Assembly: GCF_007992495.1 (NCBI RefSeq)
Contig: NZ_BKAJ01000085.1
Coordinates: 1 to 39,769 of the forward strand
Direction of reading: 5' to 3'
From: Reyranella soli
GTDB lineage: Bacteria; Pseudomonadota; Alphaproteobacteria; Reyranellales; Reyranellaceae
Length of the DNA stretch: 39,769 nucleotides
Part shown: in pieces, positions 26,490 through 35,005 of the stretch
Layout of the letters: every line of letters starts with the position of its first letter
Numbering within the stretch: the stretch's first letter is position 1
Notes under the pieces: model-generated
Seen by the model: the letters and a program-made list of their open reading frames with translations, nothing else
Told to the model about the DNA's origin: nothing
Databases searched by the model: none
Translations under genes and position numbers: made by a program

Positions 26490-27491
26490 TTGTTCGCGTC
26501 CACCGTTCGCGGCCCCGTGCTGGTCACCGGCGGCGCCGGCTACATCGGCAGCCATGTCTGCAAGGCGCTGGCCGAGGCCGGCGCCCGGCCGATCTGCCTC
26601 GACACGCTCGAGAAGGGACATGAGTGGGCCGTACGCTGGGGCGAGCTGGCGCGCGGCGACGTCGGCGATGGACGCCTGGTCGAGGAGATCTTCCAGCGCC
26701 ACAAGCCGCAGGTCGTCATCCATCTGGCGGGCTACATCGAAGTCGGCGAATCGATCGTCAATCCCGAACGCTACCTCGTGAACAACTCGGCCAAGAGCCG
26801 CGTGCTGATCGGCGCCGCCATCCGGCACAAGGTCGAGGCCTTCGTCTTCTCCAGCACCTGCGCCGTCTACGGCCTGCCGCAGTCCGAGCTGATGCAGGAG
26901 GTGCACAAGATCGCGCCGATCAATCCCTACGCCGTCTCCAAGGCGAGCGTGGAGCGCGCCCTGGAGGCCGCAACCTGGCGTGGCCTGCGCTCGGCGTCGC
27001 TGCGCTACTTCAACGCCGCGGGCGCAGACTCAGGGGGTGAGATCGGAGAGGCGCATCAGCCGGAGACCCATCTGCTGCCGCTCGCCGTCGATGCGGCACT
27101 CGGCCTGCGCGGCGCTCTGGTCGTGAACGGCGAGGACTATCCAACGCAGGACGGCTCGTGCGTGCGCGACTTCGTGCATGTGTCGGATCTTGCCGACGCG
27201 CATCTCAAGGCGGTGGAATGGCTGTTGCGCCAGAAACCCGGGCGCGGCCGCCACGACGTGTTCAACCTCGGCTCCGGCGCGGGCTACAGCGTCAAGCAGG
27301 TGGTCCAGGAGATCGGCCGCGCGGTCGGCCGGCCGGTGCCGCACGTGTTCGGCGCGCGCCGCCCGGGCGATTCGCCCCAACTGGTCGGATGCATCGCCAA
27401 GGCGCAGCGCGATCTCGGATGGACGCCGTTGCGCGGCCTGGAGATGCAGATCGAGGACACGGTTCGTTGGCGCCGCGCGATGGTGCGCTAA
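26490..27491 (+). CDS. galE: UDP-glucose 4-epimerase
   Basis: Interconverts UDP-glucose and UDP-galactose with bound NAD. The 333-residue protein has VTGGAGYIGSHVC (about 11-23), HLAGYIEVGESIVNP, SSTCAVYG, the catalytic YAVSK pair, LRYFNAAGAD and RDFVHVSDLADAH. The start codon is TTG at 26490, supported by a strong GGAGGG 8 bases upstream; GTG at 26517 would give a shorter N-terminus typical of the family but lacks a ribosome binding site. It probably provides UDP-galactose for the polymer. A weak AACGC/GCGTT hairpin with a T-run (27500-27519) may end its transcript. Confidence 0.93.
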   Translation: MFASTVRGPVLVTGGAGYIGSHVCKALAEAGARPICLDTLEKGHEWAVRWGELARGDVGDGRLVEEIFQRHKPQVVIHLAGYIEVGESIVNPERYLVNNSAKSRVLIGAAIRHKVEAFVFSSTCAVYGLPQSELMQEVHKIAPINPYAVSKASVERALEAATWRGLRSASLRYFNAAGADSGGEIGEAHQPETHLLPLAVDAALGLRGALVVNGEDYPTQDGSCVRDFVHVSDLADAHLKAVEWLLRQKPGRGRHDVFNLGSGAGYSVKQVVQEIGRAVGRPVPHVFGARRPGDSPQLVGCIAKAQRDLGWTPLRGLEMQIEDTVRWRRAMVR

Positions 27492-27569
27492 GGAACATCA
27501 ACGCCCCTGGCTGCGTTTTTCCTGTGGTCCACGCCGGTTTCTGGCCAAAACGGACCCAGGAGGCACCTC

Positions 27570-28127
27570 GTGGCGGACGACCCTCGCGGCCCCGGCAATG
27601 GACTTCTTTACGCGCTGCTCGGCGCGCTCAGCGTCGTCGTGGCCGGCGGCGGCTACTACATCTACCGCAACAACCAGGACCTGCCTTCGATACCGCAGGT
27701 CGTGCAGCAGCCGGTCCCCGCGCCGCAGCAGGCCGCACCGACAGGCCACTCGGCGAGCCAGGTCGCGCAGGCCCGCTCGGCGATCGCCGATGCCCGGCGC
27801 ATGGCGGCGCGCGGCGATTTCAGAGGGGCTGAAACGGCGCTGCAGGGTGCCGACCGCATCGTGCCCGGCTTTGCCGAGACAGCCGCCGCAAGGCGGGAGA
27901 TCGCCGATTTCCGAACGACGCGCGGCGATGCGCGGCGCGACGCCGCCCACATCGCCACCCTGGTCGAAGCCGCGCGAATCGCCATCGCCCGGCGCGACTA
28001 CGACGCGGCCGACCGCGCGCTCGACGAAGCCGAGCGCATCGATGCGCAGGATCCCGCGGTGGTCCGTACGCGCAACGAACTCCTTGAGGCAGCGGCCCGC
28101 CCGGGACGACGGGATCAGCAGCACTGA
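27570..28127 (+). CDS. Membrane-anchored helical (TPR-like) protein
   Basis: Unrecognised protein of 185 residues. One N-terminal hydrophobic helix (about 11-31, LLYALLGALSVVVAGGGYYIY) anchors it in the inner membrane. A Pro/Gln-rich spacer (about 40-58) is followed by Ala/Arg/Asp-rich helices with two repeats resembling TPR units (ARRMAARGDFRGAETALQ and ARIAIARRDYDAADRALDEAERID). The start is GTG, supported by AGGAGG with a 6-base spacer. Such anchored repeat proteins often act as scaffolds; no partner can be named. It is 78 bases downstream of galE and convergent with the small lipoprotein genes. Confidence 0.75.
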   Translation: MADDPRGPGNGLLYALLGALSVVVAGGGYYIYRNNQDLPSIPQVVQQPVPAPQQAAPTGHSASQVAQARSAIADARRMAARGDFRGAETALQGADRIVPGFAETAAARREIADFRTTRGDARRDAAHIATLVEAARIAIARRDYDAADRALDEAERIDAQDPAVVRTRNELLEAAARPGRRDQQH

Positions 28128-28136
28128 GGAGTCACG

Positions 28137-28167
28137 AAAAAGCCCACCCGATCACAGTCGGGTGGGC
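28137..28167 (-). terminator. Terminator of the small lipoprotein pair
   Basis: A perfect 10-base stem (GCCCACCCGA / TCGGGTGGGC) with a 6-base loop. On the minus strand it is followed by TTTTT, so it ends the minus-strand lipoprotein genes. The hairpin may also slow transcription coming from the plus strand. Confidence 0.82.
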
Positions 28168-28214
28168 CAGTCGACGTGCCTGGCGGGGGGAAGGACGCCA
28201 AGCGCGAGAGATGA

Positions 28215-28400
28215 CTAACGCGTGTAAACGGTCGTCGTCGTGGTCTTGGGCGCCGGGTCGGTGTAGACGACGGCAGAGGGTGCCGGCGCCACCACGGCGG
28301 CGGTAGCAGGTGCCGGCTGCACGACGCGCTCCTCGCGCACCATGCAGGCCGAGACCACGAGCGAGCTCGCGACGCAGCTCAGGATAAGGAGCGGCTTCAT
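28215..28400 (-). CDS. Small lipoprotein, YTDPAP-tail family, member A
   Basis: A 61-residue predicted lipoprotein. Signal peptide and lipobox (VVSAC, Cys19) give a mature part of 43 residues that is Ala/Pro/Val/Thr-rich and presumably unfolded. It ends with VVYTDPAPKTTTTTVYTR. This tail is shared with the genes at 28413 and 32707. GGGAG precedes the ATG by about 7 bases and the upstream paralogue's stop is 12 bases away, so the two are one operon. Function unknown. Confidence 0.75.
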   Translation of the reverse strand: MKPLLILSCVASSLVVSACMVREERVVQPAPATAAVVAPAPSAVVYTDPAPKTTTTTVYTR

Positions 28401-28412
28401 GGCTTTGCTCCC

Positions 28413-28604
28413 TTAGCGCGTGTAGACGGTTGTGGTCGCCGTTGCCGGCGCCGGATCGGTGTAGACCACGGTGTTCGATGCCGGAACCGGCGTGGCGACG
28501 ACGGTCGCTGCCGGAGCGGCCGGCCGCTCTACGGTCTCATGCCGAAAAGTGCACGCGCTGACCAGGCCGACGATGATGATGGCGAAGATGGGAAAAGGCT
28601 TCAT
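28413..28604 (-). CDS. Small lipoprotein, YTDPAP-tail family, member B
   Basis: A 63-residue predicted lipoprotein with an N-terminal MKPFPIF hydrophobic signal and lipobox LVSAC (Cys18). The mature part is 46 residues and closes with VVYTDPAPATATTTVYTR. A GGGAG ribosome binding site lies 9 bases before the ATG. It is the first gene of a two-gene unit with its paralogue at 28215, probably a tandem duplication that has since diverged except at the tail. Cellular location is most likely the outer membrane (Thr follows the lipidated Cys); function unknown. Confidence 0.75.
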   Translation of the reverse strand: MKPFPIFAIIIVGLVSACTFRHETVERPAAPAATVVATPVPASNTVVYTDPAPATATTTVYTR

Positions 28605-28756
28605 CAGTGGTACTCCCTGTGTGGGACGACAACGGGTCGCCTGCTTGCAGGTTGCTGCTCAAAACAGACCGTCGAGCGATGGGAACCCCCTCGCCTTGCG
28701 CAACCGTCCTCCTGCGCTGTGCGTTTCTCCCTTGCCGGTTACTCCCACGTACCGGC

Positions 28757-28810
28757 CCCCGCCTCGAAGGCCGCTCCTCGACCGAGTCGGTGAGTGCGCT
28801 CGAGGCGGGG
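28757..28810. repeat. Separated inverted repeat before the Nudix gene
   Basis: CCCCGCCTCGA (28757-28767) and TCGAGGCGGGG (28800-28810) are perfect 11-base inverted repeats, 32 bases apart, in the 5' region of the Nudix gene. They could form a leader hairpin or be a remnant of a dispersed element. Confidence 0.4.
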
Positions 28811-28851
28811 CCTGGCGGAGAGCGTTCGGCGCGCCTGCGATGGATTGTTGA

Positions 28852-29328
28852 ATGGCGGCCGAGAGCGCAGGCATCCTCCTCTACAAACGCCAAGGCCGCG
28901 GGCTGCTGGTCTTGATGGTCCATCCCGGCGGTCCGTTCTGGCGCAACAAGGATGACGGCGCCTGGACGATCCCCAAGGGTGAGCGCGGTGCCGGCGAAGA
29001 CGCCGAGACGACCGCGCGCCGGGAATTCGCCGAAGAGCTCGGCGCCGCGGCGACGGGTGCATTGATCCCGCTCGGTCGCATTCGCCAGCGTGGCGGCAAG
29101 CAGGTCGACGGCTTCGCCCTCGAGGGCGATCTCGACGTCGAGCAGATCTCGAGCAACAGCTTCGAGATCGAATGGCCGCCGCGCAGCGGTCGGCGGCAAT
29201 CCTTCCCCGAAGTTGATCGCGCGGCGTGGTTCTCACCCGACGAGGCGCGGCAGAAGATCAACGCCGCTCAAAGGCCTTTCATCGACCGCCTCGAAGAGCT
29301 CTGCGCCCAGTCACGAAACCAGTCATGA
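28852..29328 (+). CDS. Nudix hydrolase
   Basis: Hydrolyses a nucleoside diphosphate linked to another group; the exact substrate is open. The 158-residue product has a perfect Nudix box, G-x5-E-x7-REFAEELGA, at about residues 43-65, plus PFWRNKDDGAWTIPKG before it and a conserved acidic C-terminal segment. Proteins with this WRNKDDGAW-type lead-in are annotated as NUDIX family proteins in many Proteobacteria. The ATG at 28852 has no clear ribosome binding site. A bidirectional terminator follows immediately after the stop. Confidence 0.9.
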   Translation: MAAESAGILLYKRQGRGLLVLMVHPGGPFWRNKDDGAWTIPKGERGAGEDAETTARREFAEELGAAATGALIPLGRIRQRGGKQVDGFALEGDLDVEQISSNSFEIEWPPRSGRRQSFPEVDRAAWFSPDEARQKINAAQRPFIDRLEELCAQSRNQS

Positions 29329-29360
29329 AAAAGGCGGCCCTTGCGGGGCCGCCTCTTTCT
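29328..29360. terminator. Bidirectional terminator between Nudix and OmpA-like genes
   Basis: AAAAAGGCGGCCC, TTGCG, GGGCCGCCT then CTTTCT. Stem 29332-29354. It has a T-run on both strands and serves two convergent genes. Its design is repeated at 38303 and 39716. Confidence 0.85.
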
Positions 29361-29379
29361 CGGGAGCAGTGAAGAGCGT

Positions 29380-30054
29380 TCAGCTCGGTCCGATCGGCCG
29401 GCCGGGCCAGCGATAGCCGGGCGCCGGCAGCGGGATGTTGTTGGCGATCAGCGAGTTCTCCAACGTCGGGATGCCCGCCTGGTAGTCGCCCGCTTCGCAC
29501 TTGGCGATCGCCGCCGCTTCAGGCGTGTCGATCTGGGAGGTGCGGTACTGGCGCCACTTGTCGCTCAGTGCCTTGCAGTAGCTGCGCGGGTCCTGGAAGA
29601 CGGTCATGGTCGACACCTGCGCGCCATCCATCACGATCTCGACGCGCCGGTTCTGCGGCTCGCGCACGCCGTCGCCGGTCGGCACCAGCGGAGCGGACTC
29701 GCCCTTGCCCACCACGGCGATGGCGTCGGCCGGCACACCCTGGCGAACCAGCTCGTTCTTCACCGCATTGGCGCGACGCAGCGACAGCGCCATGTTGTAG
29801 CTCTCCGGTCCCGACGTATCGGTATGGCCGGTCGCCGTGACGCGTGCGCTGCCGCGCGACTTGAAGGCGGCGGCGGCCTGGCCGATGGTCTGCACCGCCT
29901 GCTGCGACAGGTTGGAGCGATCCCAATCGAAGAAGACCATGAACGACTGCGGCGCCGCGACGGGCGGTGGCGGCGGCGGAGGTGGCGGTGGTTCTGACGA
30001 GCAGGCAGCCACGAGCAGCGTCGTCGCAAGGACAACCAACAGTTTCCTGAGCAT
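29380..30054 (-). CDS. OmpA-like lipoprotein with polyproline linker, copy 1
   Basis: A 224-residue envelope lipoprotein. Lipobox VAAC (Cys18), then SSE and ten consecutive prolines, then an OmpA/MotB-type peptidoglycan-binding domain (about 38-145) with FFDWDRSNLSQ, TGHTDTSG, the NMALSLRRANAV helix and EPQNRRVEI. It links the outer membrane to peptidoglycan. After the OmpA domain there is an extra region of about 75 residues with YCKALSDKWRQY, AIAKCEAGDYQAGIPTLE and a Pro-rich end; this is not part of standard OmpA-like proteins I know. A paralogue is at 38354. A pair of conserved cysteines in the extra region could form a disulfide. Confidence 0.9.
   Translation of the reverse strand: MLRKLLVVLATTLLVAACSSEPPPPPPPPPPVAAPQSFMVFFDWDRSNLSQQAVQTIGQAAAAFKSRGSARVTATGHTDTSGPESYNMALSLRRANAVKNELVRQGVPADAIAVVGKGESAPLVPTGDGVREPQNRRVEIVMDGAQVSTMTVFQDPRSYCKALSDKWRQYRTSQIDTPEAAAIAKCEAGDYQAGIPTLENSLIANNIPLPAPGYRWPGRPIGPS
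29962..29991 (-). repeat. Ten-proline codon tract in OmpA-like copy 1
   Basis: Thirty bases of CCN codons (mixed CCA, CCG, CCT, CCC) encode ten prolines. The equivalent tract in copy 2 has thirteen. Mixed third bases lower the chance of slippage. Confidence 0.85.
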
Positions 30055-30206
30055 GATTTGTTCCCCTCAAAGCGGAGGCTTCAAAGGGGTGAAACTCCCC
30101 TTCGGACCGCGCCAGCGCGCTCGGTCGGAGGGAAACGCCACAATCCTGCCCGGGTTCCCGTGGCGTGCAGAATGTGCCGTGGCAGGCCGATTTCTGCACC
30201 GCCGCT

Positions 30207-31310
30207 TCAGGCAGCGAGCTTGTACAGCTCCGCTACATTATCCCGCAGGATGCGCTTCTTCAGCTCCGGGCTGAGGTGCGAGGTCTGCTCGGCGATCACG
30301 TCCTGGCTGCGCGGCCAGGTGGAATCACTGTGCGGGAAGTCGCTCGCCCACATGAGCTGGTGAGGATCGAGCTGGTCGGCGAACTGGAAGGCCGTCCAGT
30401 CGTCCTGGAAGGTGAGCGCGATGTGCTTGCGGAAGTACTCCGACGGCAGGCGCTGCAGCTCCTTGCCCTTCATCCAGTAGCGATGGCGCTTGTAGGCGTG
30501 GTCCATGCGATACATGAAATGCGGCGCCCAGCCGGCATCGGCTTCGACGCAGACCACGCGCAGCTCGGGGTGGCGCTCGAACACGCCGGAGTAGACCAGC
30601 ATGCCCATGATGTCCTGGCAGCCGCGGATGATCGACAGGAAGCTGTTAATCTTGGGCCCGCGCGGCTTGATCATGGTGTTGTCGCCGCTCGAGGTCAGGA
30701 TGTGGAAGCTGAGCGGCAGCTGCAGCGCCACGGCGGCTTCCCAGAACGGATCGTACGCGGGATCGTCGTAGTCCTTCTCGCCGGGATTGCCCGGCATCAT
30801 GACGCCGCGAAAACCCATCGCCTTGATACGCTCGAGATCTTCTATGCCTTCCTTGACCGTGCGGATGCAGGTCTGGCCCATCCCGATCAGGCGCGCGGGA
30901 TCGTGGCTCACGTAGGTCAGCAGCCAGCGATTGTAAGCGTCGAAACAGGCCTTCTTGTAGTCGAGGTCGGGATGGTTGCAGAGCAGCATGCCGACGCTGG
31001 GATAGATGACCTCGGCGGCGACGCCGTCCCGGTCCTGGTCGGCCAGGCGCCCGGTGGGATCCCAGCCGCTGCGGTGCAGATCCTCGAATTTGGCGCCACC
31101 GATACGGAGGTCCTTGGGGTCGACGCCGGCCGCGGCGATCAGGCCCATCGGCACCGGCGTCTTCATGCCCTCGACGACGTAGATGTCGCCCATGCCTTCC
31201 TTGTAGACGACATGCGGCGCCTTATCCCGCCAGGCGGGATCGATATGGTCGACATAGCAGTTCGGCGGCTCGGTGATGTGCGAATCGGCTGAAATCGGAC
31301 GCCAGTCCAT
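30207..31310 (-). CDS. Amidohydrolase family 2 metal-dependent hydrolase
   Basis: Predicted TIM-barrel hydrolase or decarboxylase of 367 residues. The opening ISADSHITEPP has the family's Asp/His metal ligands, later LSFHILTSSGD supplies a His, and MWASDFPHSDSTWP the catalytic Asp. The start at 31310 (MDWRPISADSH) has AGGAGG about 6 bases upstream, clearly better than an upstream in-frame ATG at 31367. Members of this family degrade aromatic or other ring compounds; the substrate is not evident. It is a single gene between the OmpA-like lipoprotein and the tRNA. Confidence 0.88.
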   Translation of the reverse strand: MDWRPISADSHITEPPNCYVDHIDPAWRDKAPHVVYKEGMGDIYVVEGMKTPVPMGLIAAAGVDPKDLRIGGAKFEDLHRSGWDPTGRLADQDRDGVAAEVIYPSVGMLLCNHPDLDYKKACFDAYNRWLLTYVSHDPARLIGMGQTCIRTVKEGIEDLERIKAMGFRGVMMPGNPGEKDYDDPAYDPFWEAAVALQLPLSFHILTSSGDNTMIKPRGPKINSFLSIIRGCQDIMGMLVYSGVFERHPELRVVCVEADAGWAPHFMYRMDHAYKRHRYWMKGKELQRLPSEYFRKHIALTFQDDWTAFQFADQLDPHQLMWASDFPHSDSTWPRSQDVIAEQTSHLSPELKKRILRDNVAELYKLAA

Positions 31311-31404
31311 TATGTTTCCTCCTGCCTGCGCGGTCGAATCGTAGGCAGACGCGGCGTCCCGCCGCAAGCCGCCGCGGAACGCCCGTTTCGGCGGGCGGCA
31401 ACGG

Positions 31405-31433
31405 TTGAACCGGTTCCGGCCCTATGGCATACC
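31405..31433 (+). promoter_or_regulatory. Possible tRNA promoter
   Basis: TTGAAC (31405-31410), 17 bases, CATACC (31428-31433), about 31 bases before the tRNA. The -35 box is fair, the -10 poor. It is a weak candidate. Confidence 0.25.
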
Positions 31434-31463
31434 CCGCCCCTCCGAGGCTTCAGGCCTGCGGGC

Positions 31464-31538
<75 letters not shown>

Positions 31539-31541
31539 TCA

Positions 31542-32618
31542 CTACCTTTGAAAATCGGCCCGCGGCCGTGCGGGATAGGGCATCGGCGGCGCTGCCAGCG
31601 CCAGGTCGGCATCGCCGACGAAGGCCACGATGATCTCCAGGCGCCGGTCGAGATCGACATGGTCCGCGACCTGCGACAGCAACGGCGTCTCCAGCGGAAG
31701 CCGCAGCCGGCCGCGATCCGCCTTGATGCTGAATGTCTGCCGGTGCGTCCGTTCCTCGCCGCCGGTTCCCGTTCCCGGCCCCCACGTCCGGACGTAGGCC
31801 TGGACATGCAGGATTCCGCTGGCCGGCCGCACGAGATCGAGCTCGATACCTTCGATCCGGCCGCCCTCGGCCCGGACCGTGCCGGAGCTGCGCGGCACGG
31901 CGCCGACCAGGTAGGTCGGCGGCGCCTGCAGGATGTAGTTCTTCGTTTCCGGGAACGACGCGACCGGCTCGTCCAGCGGTGCCGTCGGATCCATCAACCG
32001 CACGACATCGGCGACGTCGATCCAGTCGGGATTGTTCGCGAGAAAATCCTTGGTGGCGAAGCGCGGACCGATCTGCTCGATGTTGTCGAGCACGATCAAG
32101 CCGCCGGGCCGCATCAGGCGCGCCGTGAAGGTGAGATCGAAGGCGACGAACTCGAGCTCATGCTGCCCGTCGATCAGCACGAAGTCGTAGGACCGTCCCC
32201 ATTCGACGGCGGCGTTGAAGTGCATGGCCGACGACACCGGCTCGAAGGTGATGCGCTCGCGCAGCTCGGCCGGAAAGGCATCGATCAGCGCCGGGCAGCG
32301 CTCGGCCCCGAAAGGATCGATGGTCTCGACGTGACCGCGGCCGGCTTCCCAGACCGCGCGCGCCAATACCTCGGTCGTGCCGGCGAACATCGTGCCGATC
32401 TCGAGCACCCTCTCGGGCCGCTGCATGACAATGAGATGGTGAAGAAGAGCGCGACCGGCTTCATTGAACAGCGATCGCGGAGGATAGTGCCTGTAGAAGT
32501 CGACGACCCGCTGGTAACAGGCGGACTGCCGCCAAGCCTCCAGACCCTGCGCCGAGATTTCGAAACGTTCGTCAGGCCTGTAGAGCGGCGTCAGCGGCTT
32601 GATAACTTCGACATCCAT
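31542..32618 (-). CDS. Class I SAM methyltransferase with C-terminal beta-rich region
   Basis: Predicted methyltransferase of 358 residues. Motif I is VLEIGTMFAGTTEVLA (about 71-86), the acidic TIDPFG follows, and YDFVLIDGQHELEFV plus RPGGLIVLDNI complete the fold (Methyltransf_24-like). After about residue 235 there is a roughly 115-residue extension rich in Val, Arg, Gly and Thr that looks beta-stranded and has no feature I can name. The start at 32618 lacks a clear ribosome binding site. It is transcribed toward the tRNA-Thr gene and ends 4 bases from it. Confidence 0.8.
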   Translation of the reverse strand: MDVEVIKPLTPLYRPDERFEISAQGLEAWRQSACYQRVVDFYRHYPPRSLFNEAGRALLHHLIVMQRPERVLEIGTMFAGTTEVLARAVWEAGRGHVETIDPFGAERCPALIDAFPAELRERITFEPVSSAMHFNAAVEWGRSYDFVLIDGQHELEFVAFDLTFTARLMRPGGLIVLDNIEQIGPRFATKDFLANNPDWIDVADVVRLMDPTAPLDEPVASFPETKNYILQAPPTYLVGAVPRSSGTVRAEGGRIEGIELDLVRPASGILHVQAYVRTWGPGTGTGGEERTHRQTFSIKADRGRLRLPLETPLLSQVADHVDLDRRLEIIVAFVGDADLALAAPPMPYPARPRADFQR

Positions 32619-32667
32619 GCCGGATACGTCGCATGTCCAGGCAATGGACGCTACCCCTCTACGTGCT

Positions 32668-32696
32668 GCCGGGGCGCGCTTTTCGCGCGCCCCGGC
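32668..32696. other. Strong hairpin after small lipoprotein C
   Basis: A perfect 12-base stem (GCCGGGGCGCGC / GCGCGCCCCGGC) with a 5-base loop, 11 bases past the lipoprotein stop on the minus strand. There is no T-run after it, so it may be a stabilising or weak terminating hairpin. Confidence 0.6.
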
Positions 32697-32706
32697 TCAC
32701 GGCTGT

Positions 32707-32871
32707 TTAGCGCGTATAGACCGTCGTCGTGGCTGGCGCCGGATCGGTGTAGACCACCGTGCGCTCCGACACCGCTGGCGCGGGCTTCTCGACCACGCGT
32801 TCCGTCGTGGCGACCGTGCAACCGGCCACCAAGGCGCTGGCGGCAATGGCAATCAGCACAATGTACTTCAT
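32707..32871 (-). CDS. Small lipoprotein, YTDPAP-tail family, member C
   Basis: A 54-residue predicted lipoprotein. MKYIVLIAIAASALVAGC provides signal peptide and lipobox (Cys18). The mature 37 residues are Glu/Pro/Thr-rich and end VVYTDPAPATTTVYTR, as in the pair at 28215 and 28413. The start at 32871 has AGGAG about 8 bases upstream; a longer frame starts 11 codons earlier without support. It is a single gene, 4 kb from its relatives, between a methyltransferase and the TRAP transporter. Confidence 0.77.
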   Translation of the reverse strand: MKYIVLIAIAASALVAGCTVATTERVVEKPAPAVSERTVVYTDPAPATTTVYTR

Positions 32872-32978
32872 GGTTCGGCTCCTTCTGCTGTCTTGCTCAG
32901 CCAACGGAGCGACGCTCGGCGGGTTGCCCGAACAACGCCGGTGATCTTTTTCGAACCGGGGAACTATCGCGCCTCTTG

Positions 32979-34985
32979 CTATCCCTTCGCGGCAACGAAT
33001 TTTCGCTGCCTGAACTCATAGGCGATCACGCCAGCCAGGATCACCAGCCCCAGAGCGCGGGCCGCGACCATGCCGCCCACCCAGTCGTCGACGATGTCAG
33101 GAAAGGTGAGCGAAATGCCGGCGATCGCACAGGCGATACGTTGCGGCATGCCCAACGGTCGCCACAGATGGCCCTGCGCCGCGATCGCCAGCGCCAGGAT
33201 TCCACCGGCCGCGCCCAGCGTCACCCAGGGCACCCAACCCCAGCTCATGCCCTTGGGCACCTCCAGCAGCAGGCCGCTGCCGATCGGATCGAGCACGAAG
33301 ATGAACGGCACCAGGAAGGCCGGCAGGGCGTATTTCCAGCTCTGCAGCGTGGTGACGTAGGGATCGGCACGCGTCAGCGTCGCGGCGGCGAAGGGCGACA
33401 GCGCCGTCGGCGGCGACACTTCCGAGAGCACCGCGTAGTAGAAGATGAACATGTGGGCCGCATAGTCCGGCACGCCGAGCTTGATCAACGCGGGGGCCGC
33501 GATCACCGCGCACATGATGTAGGACGCCGTCACCGGCACCGCGAGCCCGACCACCCAGACGATCAGCGCCGTATAGAGCGCCGTCCAGAACATCGAGCCA
33601 CCGGCCAGGTCGATGACGATCGACGAGAATTTCAGCGCCAGGCCGGTCTTGGTGATGATGCCGACAATGATGCCGGCGCAGGCACAGGTCGCCGCGACGC
33701 CGAGCGCCTGGATCGAGCCGTCGGCCAGAGCGCGGAACAGGCGGCGCGGCCACAGAGCCGTGTCGGCGCGCAGGTAGCTCACCAGGATGGCGAGCAGGAT
33801 CGACCAGAACACCGCGTAGGTCGCCGAATAGCCCCAGACCATCAGCACGACGACGGAGATCAGCGACGAGAAGTGGAAGCCGTAGCGCGTCAGCAGCTGG
33901 CGCATGCCGATGTCGACCTTGGGATCGACGGCGCGCAGATGGTACTTGCGCGAATCGATCTCGGTCATGACCAGCAGGCCGAAGTAGTAGAGGCACGTCG
34001 GCACGATCGCCATGCGCACGATGTCGAGGTACGACATCCTGAGGTACTCGGCGATCAGGAAGGCGGCGGCGCCCAGCACCGGCGGCGACAGGATGGCGCC
34101 GAGGCCGCCCGCAGCCAGCAGGCCGCCGGCCGCGGTCTTGCCGTAGCCCGCCTCGCGCATGATCGGCCAGGCCACGGTGCCGATGGTGACGGTGGTCGCC
34201 ACGCCCGAACCCGACGGCCCGCCCAGCAGGAACGACGACAGCACGACGGCGCGGCCCGCCGCATTGGGCTGGCCCCTCATGGCGAGCAGGGAGAAGTCGA
34301 TGAAGAAGCGGCCGGCGCCCGAGGCCTGCAGGATGGCGCCGAAGATGGTGAACAGGATGATCAGCGTCGCCGATACGTCGATCGCCGAACCGAAGATGCC
34401 GTTCAAGGTCATGTAGAGCTCGGCGATCAGGTCGACGATCGGGTAGCCCTTGTGCGTCCACGGCGCCGGCAGGTAGTTGCCCCACAGGCCGTAGGCGAAG
34501 AACACCATGGACAGCACCGGCATGATCCAGCCGGTGGCGCGCCGCGTCGCCTCGAGCACCAGCAGGATCAGGATGGCGCCGACGGCGACATCCATGCCGG
34601 TCGGCGAGACATAGCGGTCGAGGAAATCGTCGGCCGCCTCGCGGCTGGTCCAGGTGCCGCCCGTCATCATGTACCAGATGACGCCGACCGACAGGGCGGC
34701 GGCGACGATGTCCCAGGGCGCGATGCGGTTGCGCCAGCTCTTCACCATGGGGAAGAGCAGGAAGACCAGCGACAGGGCGAAGGCGACGTGGATCTCGCGC
34801 AGCGACTGCTGATCGACGGTGCTGGCCGCGGCATAGAGATGGAACAGCGTCATGGCGACGGCGATGGCCGTGAGGAACGTTCCCCACCAGCCGGCGAAGC
34901 GATGGACGCCGCCCTCCTCCTGCTCGACCAGTTCCTCGATCTTGCGATGCTCCTCGTCACTCAGGAGCTCGTTCTGCACCGTCAT
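32979..34985 (-). CDS. TRAP transporter fused 4TM/12TM permease
   Basis: Inner-membrane permease of 668 residues for the TAXI branch of tripartite ATP-independent periplasmic transporters, which use a Na+ or H+ gradient. A cytoplasmic N-terminus (about 1-30, Glu-rich) leads to four helices, then the large DctM-like part with FLLGGPSGSGVATTVTIGT, AAGGLLAAGGLGAILSPPVLGAAAFLIAEY and YAVLSEVSPPTALSPFAAATLTRADPY. The start at 34985 has a GGAAAG-type site nearby. It follows the binding-protein gene by 66 bases, with a terminator-like hairpin between. Substrate unknown. Confidence 0.93.
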   Translation of the reverse strand: MTVQNELLSDEEHRKIEELVEQEEGGVHRFAGWWGTFLTAIAVAMTLFHLYAAASTVDQQSLREIHVAFALSLVFLLFPMVKSWRNRIAPWDIVAAALSVGVIWYMMTGGTWTSREAADDFLDRYVSPTGMDVAVGAILILLVLEATRRATGWIMPVLSMVFFAYGLWGNYLPAPWTHKGYPIVDLIAELYMTLNGIFGSAIDVSATLIILFTIFGAILQASGAGRFFIDFSLLAMRGQPNAAGRAVVLSSFLLGGPSGSGVATTVTIGTVAWPIMREAGYGKTAAGGLLAAGGLGAILSPPVLGAAAFLIAEYLRMSYLDIVRMAIVPTCLYYFGLLVMTEIDSRKYHLRAVDPKVDIGMRQLLTRYGFHFSSLISVVVLMVWGYSATYAVFWSILLAILVSYLRADTALWPRRLFRALADGSIQALGVAATCACAGIIVGIITKTGLALKFSSIVIDLAGGSMFWTALYTALIVWVVGLAVPVTASYIMCAVIAAPALIKLGVPDYAAHMFIFYYAVLSEVSPPTALSPFAAATLTRADPYVTTLQSWKYALPAFLVPFIFVLDPIGSGLLLEVPKGMSWGWVPWVTLGAAGGILALAIAAQGHLWRPLGMPQRIACAIAGISLTFPDIVDDWVGGMVAARALGLVILAGVIAYEFRQRKFVAAKG

Positions 34986-35005
34986 CGGCTTTCCATCCCA
35001 AACAC

